This document shows positions 1-6,906 of a stretch of DNA of 23,274 bases, piece by piece. Source of the stretch: DAIMFL01 sp964372215 (lineage in GTDB: Bacteria > Pseudomonadota > Alphaproteobacteria > Dongiales > Dongiaceae); assembly GCA_964372215.1 (NCBI GenBank), contig CAYJQC010000051.1, positions 1 to 23,274 of the forward strand. Reading direction: 5' to 3'. How positions within the stretch are numbered: position 1 is the stretch's first letter; each line of letters opens with the position of its first letter. The notes under the pieces were generated by a model that was given only the letters and a program-made list of their open reading frames with translations, had not been told where the DNA came from and made no database searches. A program made the position numbers and the translations under genes.

Positions 1-2
1 AT

Positions 3-243
3 GCTGCTCACGCGACGCCTGGCACGCTCACCATGAGTTTCGAGTCGGACTCTTACTGACGGGACGAAGGCATCGCTCCTTGGCTGCATCTCAGTCGGCC
101 GGATCAATCACCGCTGGGATGAGAACGCGCGGTATGAGCTGAAACTCTTCCCGCACTACATCCTGGCCGGGGAGACGTTCATCAGTTCCCAGGATGCCGT
201 CGTTCGCGCGCTGCACTACACCTTCGAAAACATCCATAGCCTC
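3..243 (+). pseudogene. Frame-disrupted N-terminal part of the ApeA-like gene
   Basis: Reading from base 3 gives A-H-A-T-P-G-T-L-T-M-S-F-E-S-D-S-Y and then a TGA at 57-59. The frame of the downstream gene is open from base 37 and reads L-T-D-G-T-K-A-S-L-L-G-C-I-S-V-G from about base 52. Joined near bases 50-57, the two pieces look like the usual ApeA N-terminal start, a P-G-T-L strand followed by a leucine-rich L-L-G-C strand. A one-base insertion (or two-base deletion) would explain the break. The real start codon would lie upstream of the window. It could be a true mutation or a sequence error at a contig end. Confidence 0.45.
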
Positions 244-1416
244 GTGCACAACTTTGGCACGTTCGGCGTGATCCATCCTGACCGGACGGAATTCCTCGAA
301 CTTCTCAAAGCTGATCACGAACGCTCCGCTCGGATTGCCGAAAAGCATGGCTGGAAGAATCAGCCAGTCGCGCCCGAAGTCGGTGAGAACCCTCTCCTGC
401 TCTACTACAACGGCCTTTGGGAGATCGCGAGGTGCTCCGCACAAATCGGTACGGTCACGCTGACCAACCGCGCTTCGTATAGCCTGGGCAGCTCGCAAGG
501 CGTGGGCACAGACAATGAGATCATGGTCAGCTTTGAATTTGCTGCTCCCAAGACAGTAGAGGACGCAATCAATGCCCTCTGGACACTCCACAGCTTTTTC
601 GAGTTATGTCTTGGAAGACGCCAGCGATACCTGAAGATTAACGCCGAGCTGACAACCGCAAAACCGGACAAGGCTGGTCATTCGCCCCCGCTCTTCGAAC
701 TCATCTGGAGCTATTGCAACGAGCGCGTTTCCGGCGAAACACAACCTACCAGCTACGGCGATGTCCTCCTTGATATGGGGAAGCAAAAGACAGAGTTCGC
801 AAAGGTTCTCTCTGGCTGGCTGGATAGCGCCCACTGCATGGGCGAGGCCCGAGGGAGATTTGGGAGCGCCTTCTATGCCGGCTCCTATGGTATTGATCGC
901 ATCGTCGGTGCGGCCAACATGTTTGATCTCCTTCCCGAAAGCCATGTGCCCAACAAGGTAACACTCGATCAATCTACCAAAGATGCGGTCAACGAGTGTC
1001 GTAAGCTATTCAAAGCGCTGCCCAAGAGTTTTGCGCGCCAATCAGTTCTCTCCGCGCTGGGGCGCGTCGGCACCGCCAGTCTGCGCGACAAGGTATGCCA
1101 CCGTGCCGACATTCTTAAGGCGGCCTATCCGGAGAAGTTTTTAGAGCTGCATCTGCCTTGCGGTCAGGCGGTCCTCTGCCGCAACCACTTTGTCCACGGC
1201 AGTGAAGCGGCGTTCGACTACCGCGAGGAGATCAACGCCCTTGCCTTCCTGACCGAGACGCTCGAATTCGTGTTCGCCACCTCCGATTTGATCGAGCTTG
1301 GCTGGGATTTTGATTCCTGGCGCTCCAAGGGATCATCGCTTACGCATGCCTTCGGCTCGTATGTGGTGAACTACGAGCAAGATTTTCAACGGCTGAAGGC
1401 CATCTTGAAGACGTAG
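244..1416 (+). CDS. ApeA-like HEPN-domain protein (putative anti-phage RNase), 5' part disrupted
   Basis: The 390-residue product from GTG 244 ends in a HEPN-like region (about residues 260-360). It contains C-R-N-H-F-V-H-G, an exact Rx4H motif (R313 to H318, bases 1180-1197) of the kind that forms the active site of HEPN ribonucleases. The N-terminal half resembles, from memory, the ApeA N-terminal domain (an aromatic-rich stretch, then H-N-F-G-T-F-G-V at the start). ApeA proteins are known single-gene abortive-infection systems needing the HEPN motif, so an RNA-cleaving anti-phage role is inferred. No canonical start lies in this frame between the stop at 34-36 and GTG 244, yet ApeA-like sequence continues upstream, so 244 is only the first usable codon and probably not the native start. 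Base composition is visibly less GC-rich than the downstream genes, consistent with acquisition. No partner gene is visible. Family assignment is moderately sure; function is inferred. Confidence 0.65.
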   Translation: MHNFGTFGVIHPDRTEFLELLKADHERSARIAEKHGWKNQPVAPEVGENPLLLYYNGLWEIARCSAQIGTVTLTNRASYSLGSSQGVGTDNEIMVSFEFAAPKTVEDAINALWTLHSFFELCLGRRQRYLKINAELTTAKPDKAGHSPPLFELIWSYCNERVSGETQPTSYGDVLLDMGKQKTEFAKVLSGWLDSAHCMGEARGRFGSAFYAGSYGIDRIVGAANMFDLLPESHVPNKVTLDQSTKDAVNECRKLFKALPKSFARQSVLSALGRVGTASLRDKVCHRADILKAAYPEKFLELHLPCGQAVLCRNHFVHGSEAAFDYREEINALAFLTETLEFVFATSDLIELGWDFDSWRSKGSSLTHAFGSYVVNYEQDFQRLKAILKT

Positions 1417-1691
1417 CCGACTACATCGGCTCCCGAAAGTATATCGGGGTCGGAGCGGCATTTCCCGCACGTTCGATTCGCCGATCTCTGTTCCGGGGCC
1501 GCCAGCCGAGTGGGGTTCCCAGAATTTGAGGATGCCATGAAGGAGCCACCGCAGAATTCGGGGTCGGAGTGGGTTTTGCTCCCCACAGGCCCTCGGGTCT
1601 GCGGACTCCGCCTCTGCATCCGAGGATGACTCGGCAAAGGCCGGCGCTGCGGCAAAGGCCCGCCGGCGCGGCGCCGCGGCTCTGAGCAGCC
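1417..1691. other. Non-coding junction between the A/T-richer left segment and the core genome
   Basis: No supported gene lies in these 275 bases. The 12-mer TCGGGGTCGGAG occurs twice, at 1444-1455 and 1558-1569, and the second copy runs into a short GTGGG/CCCAC hairpin (1569-1573 with 1582-1586). From about 1590 onward the composition changes to the very GC-rich style of the rest of the window. An 11-mer, CGGCAAAGGCC, is also repeated at 1632-1642 and 1650-1660. This may be the edge of an acquired segment or a mobile-element scar, but no transposase is present. Confidence 0.4.
1444..1569. repeat. Pair of 12-bp direct repeats
   Basis: TCGGGGTCGGAG is present at 1444-1455 and again at 1558-1569, 114 bases apart start to start. 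Both copies are followed by a G-rich then T-rich stretch, so the similarity extends imperfectly beyond the 12 bases. The location at a compositional boundary makes a mobile-element end or integration scar possible, but this is inference. Confidence 0.45.
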
Positions 1692-2024
1692 TCAGTTCGT
1701 CGCGCGCGCCCGCGGTACGTAGCGGCCGTCCTTCAGCTCGGCGAACAGTTCGCCGATTTCCGGGTGCTTGGACGGCTTGCCGGTCTCGTCGGGCAGCAGG
1801 TTCTGCTCGGAGACATAGGCGACATAGGTGGTGTCCTCGCTCTCGGCCAGCAGGTGATAGAACGGCTGGTCCTTGCGCGGGCGAATCTCGGCGGGGATCG
1901 ACTCCCACCACTCCTCGGTGTTGGCGAACACCGGATCGACGTCGAAGATCACCCCGCGGAACGGAAACACGCGGTGGCGGACGACATCGCCGATCCTGAA
2001 CTTCGCCTGCCGTACTGTGCCCAT
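1692..2024 (-). CDS. hspQ: Heat shock protein HspQ (YccV-like, hemimethylated-DNA-binding domain)
   Basis: The 110-residue protein from ATG 2024 covers the YccV/HspQ domain over almost its whole length. The hallmark stretches are F-R-I-G-D-V-V-R-H-R near the start, F-R-G-V-I-F-D-V-D-P-V-F at about 22-33, E-E-W-W-E-S-I-P, Q-P-F-Y-H-L-L-A-E, and Y-V-A-Y-V-S-E-Q-N-L-L. In enterobacteria HspQ is a cytosolic protein that modulates Lon protease specificity and was also described as binding hemimethylated oriC DNA; which role applies here is not visible. A much longer reading from 2312 is possible, but the added residues are low-complexity and HspQ proteins begin just before the F-R-I-G motif. It is divergent from the glutathione peroxidase gene. 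No sigma32-type promoter was found upstream. Confidence 0.9.
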   Translation of the reverse strand: MGTVRQAKFRIGDVVRHRVFPFRGVIFDVDPVFANTEEWWESIPAEIRPRKDQPFYHLLAESEDTTYVAYVSEQNLLPDETGKPSKHPEIGELFAELKDGRYVPRARATN

Positions 2025-2231
2025 GGTGGCTCGTGTCTCGCTTGCGTAGGTCCCGCCTGCCGCGAGCCCGGCGCCTGGAGAGGTGCCGAGATACGCGTAG
2101 ACGGCGATGATCTCGTGGAGCTCCTCCGGCCGGCCCGGCGCGCGGGACGGCGGGTGCGGACGGCGGCTCCGGCTGTGCTGGCGTTCCCGCGCCGGACGGG
2201 AACCCGGCCTGGTGGCGTGGCGGCGGTGGCT

Positions 2232-2244
2232 CATAGCGCCTATG
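2232..2244. promoter_or_regulatory. Inverted repeat CATAG-CGC-CTATG in the hspQ/gpx intergenic region
   Basis: A perfect 5-bp inverted repeat with a 3-bp centre lies 43 bases before the peroxidase start, in the divergent spacer. Its size suits a small regulator site and its position suits the peroxidase promoter, but no -35/-10 pair could be fixed with confidence. Chance occurrence is quite possible. Confidence 0.2.
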
Positions 2245-2286
2245 TTTGACGAGAGTCGGCCGCCCCACCAGTCAGGGAAACCCCAT

Positions 2287-2766
2287 ATGTCCGCTTTCGA
2301 TTTTGAATTCAAGGGGATCGACGGTCAGCCTCTGGCCCTGTCGCAGTTCAGGGGCCGGCCCGTGATCGTCGTCAACACCGCTTCGGCCTGCGGCTTCACC
2401 CCGCAATACGCCGATCTCGAGACCCTGTGGCGGCGCTATCGCGACCGCGGCCTGGTGGTGCTCGGCGTGCCCTCGAACGATTTCGGCGCCCAGGAGCCGG
2501 CGGCAGAGGCCGAGATCAAGGGCTTCTGCGAATCGACCTACGACGTCGATTTCCCGCTGACCGCCAAGCAGGTGGTGATCGGCGGCGCGGCCCACCCGTT
2601 CTATCGCTGGGTGGTCGACGAGGCCGGCGAGGCCGCCGCGCCGAAATGGAACTTCCACAAATACCTGATCGGGCCGGACGGCGCCCTGGCCGGGCTGTGG
2701 CCGTCCAAGGTCGCGCCGCTCGATCCGGCGATCGTCGCGGCGATCGAGGAGCTGCTGGGGGAATGA
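2287..2766 (+). CDS. Glutathione peroxidase family protein (thiol peroxidase)
   Basis: The 159-residue protein reduces hydroperoxides with glutathione or thioredoxin in the cytoplasm, by family. The catalytic elements are visible: N-T-A-S-A-C-G-F with peroxidatic Cys35, G-V-P-S-N-D-F-G-A-Q-E with Gln69, and K-W-N-F-H-K with Trp121/Asn122. Cys81 in G-F-C-E-S-T-Y lies where many bacterial, thioredoxin-dependent members carry a resolving cysteine. The catalytic residue is Cys, not Sec. ATG 2287 was chosen because the family begins with a short F-D-F-E-F-K-G-I-D-G strand; an extension back to 2107 is Arg-rich and non-homologous. A REP-like repeat separates it from the reductase gene downstream. 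E. coli BtuE is a relative, but orthology cannot be judged here. Confidence 0.9.
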   Translation: MSAFDFEFKGIDGQPLALSQFRGRPVIVVNTASACGFTPQYADLETLWRRYRDRGLVVLGVPSNDFGAQEPAAEAEIKGFCESTYDVDFPLTAKQVVIGGAAHPFYRWVVDEAGEAAAPKWNFHKYLIGPDGALAGLWPSKVAPLDPAIVAAIEELLGE

Positions 2767-2776
2767 GCTGCGCCAA

Positions 2777-2836
2777 CCTCATCCTTCGACAGGCTCAGGA
2801 TGAGGTCCTCATGCTGAGCCCGTCGACGCATGGCGG
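2777..2836. repeat. REP/BIME-like pair of palindromic repeats
   Basis: The first unit is a perfect 9-bp stem, CCTCATCCT (2777-2785) pairing with AGGATGAGG (2797-2805), around a TCGACAGGCTC loop. The second starts at 2807 and has a CATGC (2810-2814)/GCATG (2828-2832) stem whose loop carries the same core in the opposite orientation (GAGCCCGTCGA). Two head-to-head copies of a core GAGCC(T/C)GTCGA make a BIME-like arrangement, familiar from many alphaproteobacterial intergenic regions. It follows the peroxidase stop and ends only 3 bases before the reductase start codon. Confidence 0.8.
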
Positions 2837-2839
2837 CCG

Positions 2840-3589
2840 ATGATGGCGGAAGACCGTCCGTTGCGCCGGCTCGCGACGCGCGTCGTCGAGATCGTCGACG
2901 CGACCCACGACATCCGGATCCTGCATCTGGCGCCGGTGGACGGTCCGCCCCTGGCCTTCCGCGCCGGCCAGTATGCCCGCCTGGCCTTCGCCGACCTGCC
3001 GCCGCGCGACTACTCGATGGCGAGCCGGCCCGGCGACGCGCTGCTGGAATTCCATATCCGCAATGTCGGCGACGGCGCCAGCGGCTATGTCGCGCAGCGT
3101 CTCAGCGTCGGCGACAGCGTCGGCGTGGAGGGCCCGCTCGGCGAGGCCTGCCTGCGCGGCGATCACACCGGACCGATCATCGCCATCGCCGGCGGCTCCG
3201 GCCTGGCGCCGATGCTCTCCATCGTGGAGACCGCGCTGGCCCTGCCCGGCGGTCGCGCCGTGCAGCTCTATTTCGGCGCCCGCGACGAGCGCGACATCTA
3301 CCTGGAGACTCGGCTGCGTGCGCTGGAGGCGGCCCATGCCGCGTTCCGCTTCGTGCCGGTGCTGTCCGATCCGTCGGCGCCGTCGGCGCGGCGCCTGGGG
3401 CTGGTGGGCGACGCGGTCGCCGCCGATTTTGGCGGCTTCGACGGCGCCAAGGCCTATCTGGCGGGGCCGCCGGCGATGGTGGAGTCGGCCATCGAGATGC
3501 TGCGCGCACGCGGGATGCCCGGCGCCGACATCCACGCCGATCCGTTCTACAGCGACGAAGACAATCGCCGGCGCCAGGGCCTCGGCTGA
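2840..3589 (+). CDS. Ferredoxin-NADP+ reductase-like FAD/NAD(P)H oxidoreductase
   Basis: The 249-residue protein has a two-domain FNR fold. An FAD-binding beta-barrel (about 10-105) carries R-D-Y-S-M-A-S at residues 56-62, the RxYS flavin motif. A NAD(P)-binding domain (about 110-235) carries G-G-S-G-L-A-P at 118-124, Y-F-G-A-R-D-E-R-D and the late L-A-G-P-P-A-M-V strand. It is predicted to pass electrons from NAD(P)H to a flavin, ferredoxin or oxygenase partner. There is no fused 2Fe-2S domain, unlike many oxygenase reductases, and no oxygenase gene nearby, so the partner is unknown. ATG 2840 and ATG 2843 are adjacent alternatives. No clear Shine-Dalgarno is seen, because a REP-like hairpin ends immediately upstream. 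It converges on holC with a 34-bp gap. Confidence 0.82.
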   Translation: MMAEDRPLRRLATRVVEIVDATHDIRILHLAPVDGPPLAFRAGQYARLAFADLPPRDYSMASRPGDALLEFHIRNVGDGASGYVAQRLSVGDSVGVEGPLGEACLRGDHTGPIIAIAGGSGLAPMLSIVETALALPGGRAVQLYFGARDERDIYLETRLRALEAAHAAFRFVPVLSDPSAPSARRLGLVGDAVAADFGGFDGAKAYLAGPPAMVESAIEMLRARGMPGADIHADPFYSDEDNRRRQGLG

Positions 3590-3623
3590 CGCCGATCGGC
3601 CGTCGATCAGTCTGGGCGCGGCG

Positions 3624-4079
3624 TCAGGCCTCGGCCTTCTGCTCCCAGCCGCCGGCATCGGTCTGCTGGTAGTAGACCAGCTTGTGGCCGGCGCTCTTGT
3701 AGTCGCGCCAGCGGGCGCGGGCATCGGCCACCGCGGCCTCGTCGTTGCCGTCGAACAGCTCGACACACATCTCGTAGTCGGCGACATGGTCGGAGCGCGC
3801 GCCGTCGGCCACGAACAGCACCGAGGCGCCGTTCGGGTTGGCATCCTCGGCGGTCAGCCAGACCGGCTGGCGCTCGGGCCGGCCGTCGCGCGCCGTGCCG
3901 TGCGGCAGGAAGTTGCGCTCGGCATAGGTCCACAGCCGGCCGGCGAGCGCCTCGACCCGCTCCGGCGAGCCGAGCAGCACCACGGCGCGCTGGCCGCGGC
4001 CATAGGTCTTCTCGAGCATGGTCGGAAGCGCCGCGTCGAGGGTGGTGCGCTGCAGATGATAGAAGCGGATCTCGGTCAT
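3624..4079 (-). CDS. holC: DNA polymerase III subunit chi
   Basis: The 151-residue protein matches the HolC/chi family in length and in pattern: an opening I-R-F-Y-H-L strand, a central K-T-Y-G-R-G-Q-R-A-V-V-L segment, L-W-T-Y followed by F-L-P-H-G, and Q-P-V-W-L-T then N-P-N-G-A-S-V-L-F-V-A-D-G. Chi links the clamp-loader (through psi) to single-strand binding protein during replication. ATG 4079 is chosen because the family starts right at the R-F-Y-H-L strand; a start at 4148 would overlap the end of pepA. It lies 16 bases downstream of pepA, and pepA-holC adjacency is also found in E. coli, which supports the call. Confidence 0.92.
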   Translation of the reverse strand: MTEIRFYHLQRTTLDAALPTMLEKTYGRGQRAVVLLGSPERVEALAGRLWTYAERNFLPHGTARDGRPERQPVWLTAEDANPNGASVLFVADGARSDHVADYEMCVELFDGNDEAAVADARARWRDYKSAGHKLVYYQQTDAGGWEQKAEA

Positions 4080-4095
4080 CGTTCCCGGCCGCGGA

Positions 4096-5595
4096 CTACT
4101 TCTCCTCGTAGGAATCGGCGACCAGCCGGTCGAGCAAGCGCACGCCATAGGCGGTCGCCCCCTTCGGCACGGTCGGCTGGTCCTTGTCGCTCCAGGCCAT
4201 GCCGGCGATGTCGAGATGGGCCCAGGGCGTGTCTTTGACGAAACGCTGCAGGAATTGCGCCGCGGTGACGCTGCCGCCGTAGCGGCCGCCGACGTTCTTC
4301 ATGTCGGCGGCGTCGCTGTTGATCAGCTTGTCGTAGGCTTCGCCGAGCGGCATCCGCCAGAGCGGCTCGCCCGCCGACTTGCCGGCGGCGAGCAGGCGGT
4401 CGGCAAGCTCGTCGTTGTTGGAGAACAGGCCGGCGTGGAACTGCCCGAGCGCCACCATGATCGCGCCGGTCAGGGTCGCCAGGTCGATCATCGCCTTCGG
4501 CTTGAAGCGGTCGCGGCAGTACCACATGGCATCGGCCAGCACCAGCCGGCCCTCGGCGTCGGTGTTGATCACCTCGACGGTCTGGCCCGACATCGAGGTG
4601 ACGATGTCGCCGGGCCGCTGGGCGGTGCCGGACGGCATGTTCTCGACCAATCCGACCACGCCGACCGCATTGACCTTGGCCTTGCGCCCGGCCAGCGCCT
4701 TCATCACGCCGATCACCGCGCCGGCGCCGGCCATGTCCCACTTCATGTCCTCCATGCCGGCGGCCGGCTTGATCGAGATACCGCCGGTGTCGAAGGTGAC
4801 GCCCTTGCCGATGAAGGCGATCGGGCGCTTGTCCTTGGCGTCGGGCGCCCCGTCCCAGCGCATGATCGCGATATGCGACTCGCGCTCGCTGCCCTGGCCG
4901 ACTCCCAGCAACGCGCCCATGCCGAGCTTCTTCATCTGCTTCTCGTTGAGCAGCTCGACATCGACCCCGAGGGCCGCCAGCTTCTTGGTCTCCTCCGCCA
5001 GGCTCTCGGGATGGATCACGTTCGGCGGCTCGGACACCAGGTCGCGGGTGAAGAACACGCCGTCGGCGATCCGGTCGAGCGGCTCGAACGCCTTGCGGGC
5101 GCCGGCGAGATCGGCGGCCCCGATGGCCAGCCGCTTCATGGTCGGCTTGGCGTCCGGCTTCTCGGTGGTCCGGTACTTGTCGAAGCGATAGCTCCGGAGT
5201 CGCGCGCCATAGGCGATCTGGGCCGCCAGCGCGGCCGGGCCGATCTTGGCGCCGGCGATCTCGTCGACCAGCACCGCGGCTTCCTTCTCGCCGGCGGTGT
5301 TGAGATGGGCGACGATGCGGCCACCCAGGGCTTGCGCCGCCAGCTCGTCGAGCGCCGCCGGCTTGCCGAGGCCGACCAGCACGACGCGGCTCAGATCGCC
5401 GCCGCCCGGCGCCAGGACCGGGAGGATGTCGTCGGGCCGTCCCTTGAAGCGGCTCGCCGCGATCGCCCGGCCGAGCGCGCCCTTGAGCAGCTTGTCGAGG
5501 CTGGCGGCGCTGGCTGTCAGCTTGAGATCCTCCAGCACGCCGACCACGACGGCGCCGCTGCTGGGCAAGTCCGGCTTCGCGAATGCGATCTTCAT
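4096..5595 (-). CDS. pepA: Leucyl (cytosol) aminopeptidase, M17 family
   Basis: The 499-residue protein is the usual M17 length: an N-terminal macro-like domain (about 1-165) and a catalytic C-terminal domain with two metal ions. Metal and catalytic elements are intact: G-K-G-V-T-F-D-T-G-G at 263-272 (Lys264, Asp269), I-S-I-K-P (Lys276), K-W-D-M-A-G (Asp287), and the family signature N-T-D-A-E-G-R-L at 344-351 (Asp346, Glu348, Arg350). It removes N-terminal residues from peptides in the cytoplasm; in E. coli PepA also binds DNA, which cannot be judged here. ATG 5595 is preceded by an AGAGGAA Shine-Dalgarno. It is first in the pepA-holC pair and divergent from lptF, the same organisation as in E. 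coli. Confidence 0.96.
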   Translation of the reverse strand: MKIAFAKPDLPSSGAVVVGVLEDLKLTASAASLDKLLKGALGRAIAASRFKGRPDDILPVLAPGGGDLSRVVLVGLGKPAALDELAAQALGGRIVAHLNTAGEKEAAVLVDEIAGAKIGPAALAAQIAYGARLRSYRFDKYRTTEKPDAKPTMKRLAIGAADLAGARKAFEPLDRIADGVFFTRDLVSEPPNVIHPESLAEETKKLAALGVDVELLNEKQMKKLGMGALLGVGQGSERESHIAIMRWDGAPDAKDKRPIAFIGKGVTFDTGGISIKPAAGMEDMKWDMAGAGAVIGVMKALAGRKAKVNAVGVVGLVENMPSGTAQRPGDIVTSMSGQTVEVINTDAEGRLVLADAMWYCRDRFKPKAMIDLATLTGAIMVALGQFHAGLFSNNDELADRLLAAGKSAGEPLWRMPLGEAYDKLINSDAADMKNVGGRYGGSVTAAQFLQRFVKDTPWAHLDIAGMAWSDKDQPTVPKGATAYGVRLLDRLVADSYEEK

Positions 5596-5780
5596 GGGTT
5601 CCTCTTGGTTCGCCGCGACCTGCCAACGGCGGACCTGGCGGCGGCCGTGGGCGGAGCGCGATCGGAAGACTGGCCGTCCTGTAGCACAGCGGCAACAGGC
5701 GATAAAGACGGGGCAACGCCGACCGTGGATCCCGAATTGCCGCTACCGCGCGCCGACGCCGGCAGCCTATAGTGCCGGCC

Positions 5781-6899
5781 ATGACCGGCATAACCCGCTA
5801 TTTGGTCAGGCAGATTGCCGTTGCGCTCGTCCTCGTGGCCACCGGGCTGACGATCACCATTTGGCTCAGCCAGTCCCTGCGCTTCATCGACACCATTATC
5901 AATCACGGCCTGCCGCTGCACCTGTCGCTGTGGTTCCTGGCGCTGATGCTGCCCAGCCTGGCCGCGCTGGTGCTGCCGATCGCGCTGTTCCTGGCGGTCA
6001 CCTTCGTCTACTACAAGCTGATCCTGGACAGCGAGCTGGTGGTGCTGCGGGCCAGCGGCCTCAGCCCGCTGACCCTGGTGCGGCCGGCGATCATCATGGG
6101 CGCGCTCGCCATGGTGCTATGCTACGGCCTGACCCTGTACCTGCTGCCGGCGTCCTATCGGGCGTTCAAGGACCTGCAGTACACGATCCGCAACGACTAC
6201 GCCCAGGTGCTGATCCAGGCCGGCGTGTTCACCGACCTCGGCACCGGGCTGACGCTGTTCGTCCGGGCGCGCGACGCCGACGGCAGCCTGCGCGGGGTGC
6301 TGGTGCACGACACCCGCAACGCCGAGAAGCCGATCACCTATACCGCGGCGCGCGGCCGGCTGTTCGCCGGCCCGACCGGGCCGCAGATCGCGATGGAACA
6401 GGGCAGCTATCAGGAGGCGAGCACGCGCACCGGCGCGGTCTCGATCCTGAACTTCGAGCACGCGGCGATCGCCCTCGACGACCTGCTGGCGCCGACCGAG
6501 GATCGCTATCGCGAGCCCCAGGAGCGTTTCGTGCGCGATCTGCTGAGGCCCGATCCGAGCCTGCCCGAGGCGCTGCGGCAGCGTCTGCAGGCGGAAGGCC
6601 ACCAACGACTCGCGTCGCCGCTCTACAACCTTGCGCTGGCGATCGTCGCGGTCGCCACGCTGCTGGTCGGGGATAGCGGCCCGCGCGGTCGCTGGAGCCG
6701 GGTGGCGCTGGCGATCGGCCTGGCGGCGGTGCTGCAGATCGTCAGCCTGGTGCTGCTCAGCGCCGCGACCCGGGCACCGGCCGCGGTGCCGGCGATGTAC
6801 ATTGCGCCGGGCCTGGCCGGCGCCGCCGGGCTGTTCCTGCTGGCCGCCCCGGGCGCCCTGCGGGCCCGTCGCCTGGGCAGTGCGTCGCCGGCCGGCTGA
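5781..6899 (+). CDS. lptF: LPS export ABC transporter permease LptF
   Basis: The 372-residue YjgP/YjgQ-family permease has paired N-terminal membrane helices (about 10-30 and 45-70), a third near 95-120, a periplasmic jellyroll-like domain (about 125-265) and three C-terminal helices. With LptG and the ATPase LptB it extracts lipopolysaccharide from the inner membrane; lptB is not in this window. The motif L-D-S-E-L-V-V-L-R-A-S-G around 83-94 is the coupling-helix region contacting LptB. ATG 5781 gives a natural start; an in-frame GTG at 5772 is possible but less likely. It is divergent from pepA and 7 bases before lptG. Confidence 0.94.
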   Translation: MTGITRYLVRQIAVALVLVATGLTITIWLSQSLRFIDTIINHGLPLHLSLWFLALMLPSLAALVLPIALFLAVTFVYYKLILDSELVVLRASGLSPLTLVRPAIIMGALAMVLCYGLTLYLLPASYRAFKDLQYTIRNDYAQVLIQAGVFTDLGTGLTLFVRARDADGSLRGVLVHDTRNAEKPITYTAARGRLFAGPTGPQIAMEQGSYQEASTRTGAVSILNFEHAAIALDDLLAPTEDRYREPQERFVRDLLRPDPSLPEALRQRLQAEGHQRLASPLYNLALAIVAVATLLVGDSGPRGRWSRVALAIGLAAVLQIVSLVLLSAATRAPAAVPAMYIAPGLAGAAGLFLLAAPGALRARRLGSASPAG

Positions 6900-6906
6900 T
6901 CCGACC

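Noticed and set aside
1556..1690. Possible remnant 3' coding end with an Asp/Ser/Ala/Lys-rich translation
   Set aside because: The frame has no stop at a sensible place and the content is low-complexity; treated as junction sequence.
1333..2268. Long minus-strand open frame of 311 residues
   Set aside because: Arg/Pro-rich low-complexity translation that runs antisense to the ApeA-like gene end and in another frame through hspQ; hspQ has clear family motifs.
2107..2286. N-terminal extension of the glutathione peroxidase
   Set aside because: The added residues are Arg/Gly-rich and without family resemblance; ATG 2287 gives the normal length.
3590..3623. Bidirectional terminator between the FNR-like gene and holC
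   Set aside because: Only a weak GC-rich pairing without a T-run on either strand.
4216..5772. Plus-strand open frame of 518 residues
   Set aside because: It lies antisense to pepA, whose catalytic motifs are complete; the His/Gly/Arg-rich product is a shadow of GC-rich coding.
5768..5773. TATAGT box just before lptF
   Set aside because: No acceptable -35 at 15-19 bases upstream, and the box lies only 7 bases before the ATG, so a promoter here is not supported.
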